Shown in pieces: positions 5,936 through 12,195 of a stretch of DNA of 23,809 nucleotides; the first letter of the stretch is position 1; the number at the start of each line of letters is the position of its first letter. Where the stretch lies: positions 1-23,809 of the forward strand of contig JBAUTF010000097.1 of NCBI GenBank assembly GCA_049582065.1. The letters are read 5' to 3'. Source of the DNA: DATKSS01 sp049582065 (GTDB lineage: Bacteria; Chloroflexota; Dormibacteria; Dormibacterales; Dormibacteraceae). The notes below the pieces were generated by a model that searched no databases, was not told the DNA's origin, and saw nothing but the letters and a program-made list of their open reading frames with translations. A program made the translations under genes and the position numbers.

Positions 5936-8772
5936 CTTCGCTTGAGGCCGATCCAGATCTGCTCTCCTTCGAGCATCAGCTGCTCACCGTCGATGGCGTC
6001 GTCGCGTCCTGGCTCGAGCGTCACCGAGAGCGTCTCAGTCTTGATGTACTCGGCGTGGCGCTTCAAGGCGCGCATCAGCATGCCATCGGCGTCGTAGCGC
6101 GTGTCGATGCGATCCTCGACGTTGAGTCCCATCTTCTTGCGTCTGTCCTGGATGACGCGGACGACCTCGCGCGCCAGGCCCTCGAGCCTTAGCTCCTCGG
6201 TGATCTCGGTGTCGAGCTTCACCTCGGGTGCGCCGAACGAGAGCGCCTTGACGTTCAGCTCGTCGCGCACGACTGCGGCCACCTCTTCGGGCAGCGGCTC
6301 GCCGGGCAGCGCGATGCTCGCCAGCGGCTGCCGGACTTTCAGGCGCGCCGAATCCCGCGCCGCCAGCCCCGCCTCCACCGCCTGGCGGGCGCGGGCCATG
6401 TCGGCTTCGACCTTGGGGTCCTCGGCCGCTCCCGGCTCGGGGAAGTCGGTGAGGTGCACCGACCGGCCGTCGGAAAGGTTGCGGAAGATTGCGTCCGCCA
6501 CAAACGGCGTGAAGGGCGCCATCAGCTGGCACAGGGTGCGCAGCGTCTCGTAGAGCGTCTGGTAGGCGGCCAGCTTGTCGCGGTCCGACTGCGGCTTCCA
6601 GAACCTGCGGCGCGAGCGTCGGAGGTACCAGTTCGACAGCTCGTCGACGAAGCGCTGGATGCGCCGCGCCGGCTCGTTGGCGTCGTAACGGTCGAGACCT
6701 TCCGAAACGGATTTCGTGAGGCCGCTCAGCCGGGAGAGCAGCCAGCGGTCGAGCACGTGCCTTTCCGCCAGCGGCACAGGAGGCTGCGCGGGGTCGAAAT
6801 CGTCCACCCTGGCGTAAAGGACGAAGAAGGAGTAGCAGTTCCACAGCGGGATGAAAAACTGCTGCACGGTCTCGCGCAGGGCCGCGTCGCCGGTGCGGTA
6901 GTTCTCTCCCACCTGCGTGGACGTGTAGAAGTACCAGCGCACGGCGTCCGAGCCGAATGTATCGAAGAGGTAGTTCGGGTCCAGCACATTGCCACGGGAC
7001 TTCGAGGCCTTCCTGCCTTTCGGGTCGACGACCAGGCCGAGGCAGATCACGTTGCGGTACGAGTTCTGCTTGAACAGCAGCGTGGAGATGGCGAGCAGCG
7101 AATAGAACCAGCCGCGCGTCTGGTCCATCGCCTCGGAGATGAAGTCGGCCGGGAACGTCGCCTCGAACTCCTGCTTGCCCTTGCGGGGATGGCCGCGCTG
7201 CGCAAATGGCATCGCGCCAGAGTCGAACCAGCAGTCGAGGACCTCGGGCACGCGCCGCATCACGCCGCCGCACTTCTCGCACTTGATGGTCACCGAGTCG
7301 ATGTAGGGGCGGTGGAGGTCCGCGTCGTCCTTGATTCCGAGCTCAGCCGCCGAGCTCACGCAGCGCTGCTCCTCGCAGCCCTCGCACACCCAGAACGGCA
7401 GCGGCGTGCCCCAGTAGCGCGAGCGCGAGATGGCCCAATCGATATTGTTCTCGAGCCAGTCGCCCATCCGGCCGGTCTTCACGTGAGCCGGCACCCAGTT
7501 GGTCGCTGCGTTGTTGGCGATGAGCTCCTGCTTGCGGTCCGTGGTGCGCACGTACCACGAGTCGAGCGCGTAGTAGATCAACGGCGTCTTGCACCGCCAG
7601 CACTCGGGATAGGTGTGGAGGATCGTCTCGGCCTTGTAGAGGAGGCCGCGAGACTTGAGGTCGTCGAGGATGACCGGATCGGCCTCCTTGACGTGCAGGC
7701 CCGCAAACTTTTCGACGAAGGGCAGGAATTTTCCGTCCAGCCCGACCGTGTGGCGGAAGGGAATGCCCTTCTCCTGGCACAGGCGCAGGTCGTCGACGCC
7801 GTAGAGCGCCGACGTGTGCACGATCCCGCTGCCTTCTCCGGTGGATACAAAGTCGGCGTCGACGATGTAATGGGCCCGTCCCTCCGCCGGCACCGAGTAG
7901 GGAAAGAGGGGCAGGTAGCTGACCCCCACGAGCTCGTGTCCCTTCATGCGGTTGACGATCGTGTAGTCGCCGTCCAGGACCTTCAGCCGCGACTCGGCCA
8001 GGACCAGATACTCGTCACCCTGCTTGACCCGCACGTAGTCGACGTCCTTGTCGACTGCAAGAGCGACGTTGCCCGGAAGCGTCCAGGGGGTCGTGGTCCA
8101 CGCCAGGATGGAGGTCGTCTGTTCCAGCTTGACCTTGAACTTGATGAAGACGCTCGGGTCGGGCACGTTGTCGCGATAGCCCTGGGCCAGCTCGTGGCTC
8201 GATAGCGGCGTCGCGCACCGCGAACAGTAAGGCGCGACCCGAAAGCCCTTGTAGACGAGGCCCTGCTTCCACATCTCGCTCAGCGCCCACCACACCGACT
8301 GGATGTAGTCGGAGGTCAAAGTCCAGTAGGCCGCGTCGTAGTCCTGCCAGAACGCCATCCGCTCGCTGAAGGCGACCCAGTCGGTGACGTACTCGTGGAC
8401 GCTGGCGCGGCAGAGCTCGTTGAACTTCTCGACGCCGATCTCGTTCTCGATCTCGAACTTACCCGAGATCTTGAGCTTCTTCTCGACCTCGATCTCGACA
8501 GGGAGGCCGTGCGTGTCCCACCCGGCCATGCGCTCCACGTAGAAGCCCTTCATCGTCTTGTAGCGCCCGAAGAGGTCCTTGAATGCGCGGGCGAGGATGT
8601 GGTGCGTCGCGGGCTTGCCGTTGGCGGTCGGCGGGCCCTCGTAGAAGACGAAGCGCGGCTTGCCCTCCCGAAGCTTGAGCGACTCCTGGAAGGTGTTCTC
8701 GCTCTTCCAGCGTTCCATCAGCTGGGTCTCCAGCGCCGGGAAGCTGACCTTCTGGTCGACCTTGTTGAACAC
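5932..8772 (-). CDS. ileS: Isoleucyl-tRNA synthetase, type 2 (eukaryote-like) form
   Basis: 946 residues. It charges tRNA-Ile with isoleucine. The Rossmann core begins with EGPPTANGKPATHHILAR. The HIGH signature, H-x-G-H in most homologues, reads A-T-H-H at 55-58. KMSKS is KASKS at 588-592. The CP1 editing domain lies between them, including GWDTHGLPVEIEVEKK and a WTTTPWTLPGN editing-site segment; CSRC and CEKC pairs look like zinc-knuckle remnants. The C-terminal part passes directly from an ELNVKALSF segment to ITEELRLEGLAREVVR, whereas longer type 2 enzymes (about 1040 residues) carry roughly 80-90 residues between these blocks. GTG start, 2 nt after the yggT stop, without a clear ribosome binding site, so reinitiation is likely. 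No T-box is possible in that gap. Confidence 0.95.
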   Translation of the reverse strand: MFNKVDQKVSFPALETQLMERWKSENTFQESLKLREGKPRFVFYEGPPTANGKPATHHILARAFKDLFGRYKTMKGFYVERMAGWDTHGLPVEIEVEKKLKISGKFEIENEIGVEKFNELCRASVHEYVTDWVAFSERMAFWQDYDAAYWTLTSDYIQSVWWALSEMWKQGLVYKGFRVAPYCSRCATPLSSHELAQGYRDNVPDPSVFIKFKVKLEQTTSILAWTTTPWTLPGNVALAVDKDVDYVRVKQGDEYLVLAESRLKVLDGDYTIVNRMKGHELVGVSYLPLFPYSVPAEGRAHYIVDADFVSTGEGSGIVHTSALYGVDDLRLCQEKGIPFRHTVGLDGKFLPFVEKFAGLHVKEADPVILDDLKSRGLLYKAETILHTYPECWRCKTPLIYYALDSWYVRTTDRKQELIANNAATNWVPAHVKTGRMGDWLENNIDWAISRSRYWGTPLPFWVCEGCEEQRCVSSAAELGIKDDADLHRPYIDSVTIKCEKCGGVMRRVPEVLDCWFDSGAMPFAQRGHPRKGKQEFEATFPADFISEAMDQTRGWFYSLLAISTLLFKQNSYRNVICLGLVVDPKGRKASKSRGNVLDPNYLFDTFGSDAVRWYFYTSTQVGENYRTGDAALRETVQQFFIPLWNCYSFFVLYARVDDFDPAQPPVPLAERHVLDRWLLSRLSGLTKSVSEGLDRYDANEPARRIQRFVDELSNWYLRRSRRRFWKPQSDRDKLAAYQTLYETLRTLCQLMAPFTPFVADAIFRNLSDGRSVHLTDFPEPGAAEDPKVEADMARARQAVEAGLAARDSARLKVRQPLASIALPGEPLPEEVAAVVRDELNVKALSFGAPEVKLDTEITEELRLEGLAREVVRVIQDRRKKMGLNVEDRIDTRYDADGMLMRALKRHAEYIKTETLSVTLEPGRDDAIDGEQLMLEGEQIWIGLKRS

Positions 8773-8774
8773 GG

Positions 8775-9026
8775 TCAGCCGATGTTACGCAGCGCGGCGA
8801 TCAAGAAGTAGGCGACGAGCGTCACCACCAGCGGTGAGAGGTCGATCCCTGACATCGGGGGCAGCCAGCGGCGCACCGGCGCCAGGACCGGTTCGGTGAC
8901 CTGGAAGGTGAAGCGCGACACCGAGTTGGTCGGGTAAGGGCTCACCCACGAGAAGGCGACCCGCACCAGCATGACGATGATGAAGGCGTAGAGGACGTAG
9001 ATGAGAAGGGTTGCTATCAGGAACAT
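8775..9026 (-). CDS. yggT: YggT family small membrane protein
   Basis: 83 residues with two predicted membrane helices (about 3-25 and 63-80) around a conserved SWVSPYPTN/FTFQVTEPVLAPVRRWLPP loop that is diagnostic of the YggT/YlmG family. Its role is not firmly known; in Gram-positive bacteria the gene sits in the division-associated ylm cluster next to yggS and sepF. Here it starts 4 nt after the yggS stop and ends 2 nt before ileS. No sepF lies between yggS and yggT, and no divIVA before ileS. Confidence 0.93.
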   Translation of the reverse strand: MFLIATLLIYVLYAFIIVMLVRVAFSWVSPYPTNSVSRFTFQVTEPVLAPVRRWLPPMSGIDLSPLVVTLVAYFLIAALRNIG

Positions 9027-9030
9027 GTCG

Positions 9031-9675
9031 TCATGTTGGGCGAGGGCCGAACAGCGCCTGGCCCAATCGTAGCATCGTGCTTCCGGCGGCCAGAGCCGCC
9101 TCGAAATCGCCGCTCATCCCCATGGAAAGGACGGGCATGGGCTTTCCGGTCCGATCCTGCGCCTGGTCCCTGAGCCTCCGCAGCCACTCGAAGGCCGGCG
9201 CAGGATCCCCATGGCCAGGCCCTATCCCCATCAGCCCACGGACCTGCAGCAGCGCGCTCACGGAGGCGATCAGATCGACGGCCTCGCTCGGGTCGGCGCC
9301 CGACCTCTGGGGCTCTCGCGCGATGTTCACCTCCACCAGCACCGCCTGGCCAGGGTCTCGCGATGCGATCGCCTCGGCGAGGTGCTCCGAGTCGATGGTC
9401 TGGATCAATGCGAACCGGCCGATCGCCAGCTTCACCTTGTTGGTCTGCAGGTGGCCGATGAGGTGCCACTCGGCGTCCGCGACCTCACTCATCTTCCCCA
9501 GTGCCTCCTGGACGCGGTTCTCGCCCAGGACGCGCAGGCCGGCCTGGATCGCTTCGCGGCACGCCTCGACGCCGAACCCCTTCGTGACCGCGACGATGGT
9601 GACCGAGTCGGGGTCTCGACCGGCGCGGGCGATGTGCTCCCGGACCGTTTTGAGCCGAGCCGCGACGCCGCTCAC
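9031..9675 (-). CDS. yggS: PLP homeostasis protein (YggS/YlmE, alanine racemase-like fold)
   Basis: 214 residues, a little shorter than E. coli YggS. It is a single TIM barrel that binds pyridoxal 5'-phosphate and buffers cellular PLP, without known catalysis. The PLP lysine is in VAVTKGF (K32). GENRVQEALGK, EWHLIGHLQTNK and VLSMGMSGDFEAAL match the family's cofactor-binding blocks, ending with a GQALFGPRP motif. The GTG start at 9675 gives the expected N-terminus (ARLKTVREHIARAGRDPDSV). No Shine-Dalgarno sequence precedes it. Instead a 9-bp hairpin ends 12 nt upstream, and a small reading frame ends in the overlap GTGA, which may supply coupling. Confidence 0.95.
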   Translation of the reverse strand: MSGVAARLKTVREHIARAGRDPDSVTIVAVTKGFGVEACREAIQAGLRVLGENRVQEALGKMSEVADAEWHLIGHLQTNKVKLAIGRFALIQTIDSEHLAEAIASRDPGQAVLVEVNIAREPQRSGADPSEAVDLIASVSALLQVRGLMGIGPGHGDPAPAFEWLRRLRDQAQDRTGKPMPVLSMGMSGDFEAALAAGSTMLRLGQALFGPRPT

Positions 9676-9761
9676 GTCGTGGCCGTGGCGGCCGGGTTCA
9701 TCCCGGCCGCGACAATGCGCGCTTGAATGTCTGCGCTCACGGCTTGGAGCAGACTTTTCAC
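9672..9761 (-). CDS. Possible 29-residue leader ORF overlapping yggS (GTGA)
   Basis: A short frame from GTG 9761 (or 9767) has a GGGAAG element about 5 nt before it and ends in TGA sharing GTGA with the yggS start. Translation of this frame would bring ribosomes to a yggS start that lacks its own binding site. Against it: the second half is simply the translation of a perfect palindrome (IVAAGMNPAATATT), which looks like a dispersed repeat unit and not an evolved protein. I would treat it as a possible coupling device only. Confidence 0.25.
   Translation of the reverse strand: MKSLLQAVSADIQARIVAAGMNPAATATT
9688..9710. repeat. Perfect 9-bp stem hairpin just upstream of yggS
   Basis: GCGGCCGGG at 9688-9696 pairs exactly with CCCGGCCGC at 9702-9710 around a 5-nt loop. 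On the mRNA it would form 12 nt before the yggS GTG start. There is no T-run, so it is not a terminator. Similar GC-rich palindromes with a TTCAT/ATGAA loop are, from memory, common dispersed repeats in environmental genomes. Only one copy is visible here. Confidence 0.6.
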
Positions 9762-9763
9762 TG

Positions 9764-9844
9764 TCACTTCCCGGGGAAAGTGAGCAGCACGCCGGCGGAG
9801 CCGGCCCGCTGGGGTCCCCGCGGCGGAGCCGCGGGAGAAACCCC
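9764..9844 (+). repeat. Hairpin-rich palindromic element, copy C (divergent)
   Basis: Three stems in a row in the pgeF-yggS gap: TCACTT/AAGTGA at 9764-9769 with 9778-9783 around a CCCGGGG core; GCCGGC/GCCGGC at 9791-9796 with 9800-9805; and CCCGCGGC/GCCGCGGG at 9817-9824 with 9828-9835. The last is enclosed by an outer GGGGT/ACCCC stem (9811-9815 with 9840-9844). Its first two stems resemble copies A and B (a CACTTCCC...GGGGAA stem followed by a GC-rich stem), but the sequence is more diverged and the third stem is extra. No T-run suggests a terminator on either strand. Confidence 0.6.
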
Positions 9845-9855
9845 GAGGTTTTCGC

Positions 9856-10569
9856 TCATCGAATTGCGACGATGGCGCCGAATCGAGTGCCGTCCGGATT
9901 TCTTCGGTGAGACGGGAGGAAATCCGTCTCTTTCGTGCACACGCCGATGACGTGCACCGCCCCGACGCCCGCCGCCTCCAGCTGCGACGCGTTGGCCGAC
10001 GCCAGGTCGAGCAGGAATCGATCGTCCCGGCCTGGCTTGACGAAACGGCCGTCGAACTGCGACGCCACCTCGCCTCCGACCTCGTAGCAGAGCCCGCAGA
10101 TCCCGGGGCCGATGCCGGCGACGATGCCGGCAGGCTCGGAACCGTAATCGTCACGCATCGCCATCACCGCCGCCGCCGCGACGCGGGCCTGCGTGCCTCG
10201 CCATCCGGCGTGCACGAGCGCGACGACCTTCTTCTCGGGGTCCCAGAGCGCGATCGGGTAGCAGTCGGCGTAGGTCGCGAACAGCGAGACTCCCTTCCTG
10301 TCCGTGACAAGTCCATCGACCCCCTGGACGACGTCCTGCGGCTCATCGACGCGGCCGATCCGGTTGCCATGAACCGCACCGACGGTCGTCAGCCGCTCTG
10401 AGTCGAGCCCGAGCGCGCGCGCAAAGGCCCGCCGCGACTCGAGCACAGGCATCGGGTCCGGCGCGTGGATCAGGCCGACCGAACCGAGCACGTTCGTCGA
10501 GAAGCCGTGCAGCAAGCCAGTCTCGGATTCGAGGGAGGGAATCTTCAACACGTCCGGCGTGGCGCCCAC
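9856..10569 (-). CDS. pgeF: Peptidoglycan editing factor / multicopper polyphenol oxidase-like protein
   Basis: 237 residues of the YfiH/YlmD (Cu-oxidase_4) family. The zinc/copper-site residues are visible: H67 in GAVHGN, C103 in TYADCYP and H120 in VHAGWRG, followed by GPGICGLCYEVG. E. coli PgeF (YfiH) is reported to remove wrongly incorporated amino acids from muropeptides; other members are described as purine nucleoside phosphorylases, so the reaction in this organism is not settled. The GTG at 10569 follows nrdR by 21 nt with no clear Shine-Dalgarno sequence; a second in-frame GTG lies six codons on. It is placed between division genes and yggS as in ylmD-ylmE of Gram-positive bacteria. 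Confidence 0.92.
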   Translation of the reverse strand: MGATPDVLKIPSLESETGLLHGFSTNVLGSVGLIHAPDPMPVLESRRAFARALGLDSERLTTVGAVHGNRIGRVDEPQDVVQGVDGLVTDRKGVSLFATYADCYPIALWDPEKKVVALVHAGWRGTQARVAAAAVMAMRDDYGSEPAGIVAGIGPGICGLCYEVGGEVASQFDGRFVKPGRDDRFLLDLASANASQLEAAGVGAVHVIGVCTKETDFLPSHRRNPDGTRFGAIVAIR

Positions 10570-10590
10570 GCTTGGAAGATTAGGGCGGCG

Positions 10591-11052
10591 TCAGGAACGC
10601 CGCGAGCTGAGGACCTGCTCTATCTCTTTTTTGACCTGCTGGAGGTCCATGAACTCGCGGTAGACCGAGGCGAACCGGATGTACGCGACCTCGTCCAGGT
10701 CGCGCAGGCGGTCCATGACCATCTCGCCGATCTCCCCGCTCGGGATCTCGACGCGGCCGGACCGCCGAAGCTCCGCCTCGATGTCGTCGACGATGGCGCG
10801 CAGGCGCTCAGGAGAGATGTCGCGCTTCTCGGTCGCCTTCTTGAGACCGGTGAACAGCTTCTGCGGGTCGAAGTCCTCGCGGCGTCCATCCTTCTTCGTC
10901 ACGTAGAAAGGAACGGCCTCGATCCGCTCGTAGGTGGTGAAGCGCTGCCCGCACTGCAGGCATTCACGCCTCCGGCGGATCGCCTCACCGACCTCCGAGT
11001 CGCGAGAGTCGACCACCTTCAGGTCGTTGTGACCGCAGTACGGGCAGCGCAT
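10591..11052 (-). CDS. nrdR: Transcriptional repressor NrdR
   Basis: 153 residues, standard for the family. The N-terminal zinc ribbon uses C3, C6, C31 and C34 (MRCPYCGHNDLKVVDSRDS at the start). An ATP-cone domain follows from about residue 47 (PFYVTKKDGRREDFDPQKL), which senses ATP/dATP. NrdR represses ribonucleotide reductase genes by binding NrdR boxes. It starts 17 nt after ftsZ with an AAGGA ribosome binding site about 8 nt before the ATG. The position between ftsZ and pgeF is unusual: it places a dNTP-supply regulator in the division operon. No ribonucleotide reductase gene is present in the window. Confidence 0.96.
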   Translation of the reverse strand: MRCPYCGHNDLKVVDSRDSEVGEAIRRRRECLQCGQRFTTYERIEAVPFYVTKKDGRREDFDPQKLFTGLKKATEKRDISPERLRAIVDDIEAELRRSGRVEIPSGEIGEMVMDRLRDLDEVAYIRFASVYREFMDLQQVKKEIEQVLSSRRS

Positions 11053-11069
11053 GAAATTGGTCCTTCGGA

Positions 11070-12131
11070 TTACATCCGGTTGCGCAGGAAGGCGGGGATG
11101 TTGATGTCGCCGAGCTCTTCCGCGCCGAACTCCGGCCGCTCGATCGTACGACGCATCGTCTCCTGCTTGGCTTCCTGCTGGGTCTTGCCTCCGAAACCGG
11201 TCGCGATGACGGTGATCTTGATCTCGCCCTGCATCGTCTCGTCGCGCACAACGCCGAAGATGATGTTGGCGCCCGGGTCAGCCGCCGAGCGCACGATCTC
11301 GGCCGCCTTCTGGACCTCCTGCAGGGTGATGTCCTTGCCGGCGGTGATGTTGAAGAGTATGCCCTTGGCGCCGTCGATCGAAGTCTCGAGCAGCGGGCTC
11401 GACACCGCCTGCTTGGCGGCATCCTCGGCCCGGGTGTCGCCCGCGCCGTGGCCGATGCCCATCAGCGCCTCGCCTGCGTTCTCCATGATCGCCTTCACGT
11501 CGGCGAAGTCGAGGTTGATGACGCCCGGCTGGGTCACGAGGTCGGAGATGCCCTGCACGCCCTGGCGCAGGACGTCGTCCGCCATGCGGAACGCTTCCTC
11601 GAGCGTTGTCTTGGAGCTCGCGACCTGCGCGAGCCGATCGTTGGGGATGACGATCAGCGCGTCCACCTGGCTGCGCAGCGCCTTGATCCCCTCTTCGGCG
11701 GTCTCGTTGCGAATGCGCCCCTCAAAGGCGAACGGACGCGTCACGACGCCGATGGTCAGGGCTCCGGCCTCTTTCGCGAGCTCGGCCACCGTCGCCGCGC
11801 ACCCGGTGCCGGTGCCGCCGCCCATACCCGCGGTGATGAACACCATGTCCGAGTCCTGGACCACGGCCGAAAGCTCGGTGCGGCTCTCGTCGGCCGCGTC
11901 GCGGCCGCGCGTCCAGTCGCCGCCCGCGCCGAGACCGCGTGTGATCTTGTTGCCGATCTGGACCTTGACGTCCGCCTGGCAGCGCTCGAGCGCTTGCTTG
12001 TCGGTGTTGACGGCGATGAACTGGACCTTGAGCGCTTTCGAGATCATGCGATTGACGGCGTTGCCGCCACCGCCACCACAGCCGACGACCTTGATTCGCG
12101 CTCGCCCTTCGTGCAACTCGCTTTCCTTCAT
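11070..12131 (-). CDS. ftsZ: Cell division protein FtsZ
   Basis: 353 residues. This tubulin-like GTPase forms the Z ring. Visible are the N-terminal VVGCGGGGGNAVNRMI, the signature loop GGGTGTG at 104-110, the TRPFAFEGR block and the T7 loop NLDFADV at 206-212. The C-terminal tail DINIPAFLRNRM (342-353) is a clear conserved peptide for partner binding. The globular part ends near residue 313 (TGFGG), leaving a linker of under 30 residues, short for the family. The T3-region segment usually reading GAGGNPEVG reads GAGGDWTRG (68-76). The ATG has a perfect AGGAGG at 12137-12142 with 5-nt spacing, the strongest ribosome binding site I saw in the window, fitting high expression. It lies 64 nt after ftsA. 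Confidence 0.98.
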   Translation of the reverse strand: MKESELHEGRARIKVVGCGGGGGNAVNRMISKALKVQFIAVNTDKQALERCQADVKVQIGNKITRGLGAGGDWTRGRDAADESRTELSAVVQDSDMVFITAGMGGGTGTGCAATVAELAKEAGALTIGVVTRPFAFEGRIRNETAEEGIKALRSQVDALIVIPNDRLAQVASSKTTLEEAFRMADDVLRQGVQGISDLVTQPGVINLDFADVKAIMENAGEALMGIGHGAGDTRAEDAAKQAVSSPLLETSIDGAKGILFNITAGKDITLQEVQKAAEIVRSAADPGANIIFGVVRDETMQGEIKITVIATGFGGKTQQEAKQETMRRTIERPEFGAEELGDINIPAFLRNRM

Positions 12132-12135
12132 GACG

Positions 12136-12142
12136 ACCTCCT
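12136..12142 (-). promoter_or_regulatory. Strong Shine-Dalgarno sequence of ftsZ
   Basis: Minus-strand AGGAGGT ends 4 nt before the ftsZ ATG, a near-perfect match to the anti-SD sequence. Most other genes in this window lack such a site and appear to rely on overlapping stop/start codons, so ftsZ is set for independent, efficient translation. Confidence 0.85.
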
Positions 12143-12195
12143 GTTCGGGATGTGCTTTTGCTATGGCGAGCTCCAGCTGGTTTCGGGTTTGCTCT

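Noticed and set aside
6454..8205. 583-codon plus-strand frame opposite ileS
   Set aside because: Antisense shadow of a conserved synthetase; no family features and no ribosome binding site.
8773..8774. T-box leader for ileS
   Set aside because: Only 2 nt separate yggT and ileS, and no specifier-loop or T-box sequence is seen further upstream.
9817..9835. Strong GC stem after pgeF read as a terminator
   Set aside because: No T-run on either side; further palindromes follow, which fits a repeat element better.
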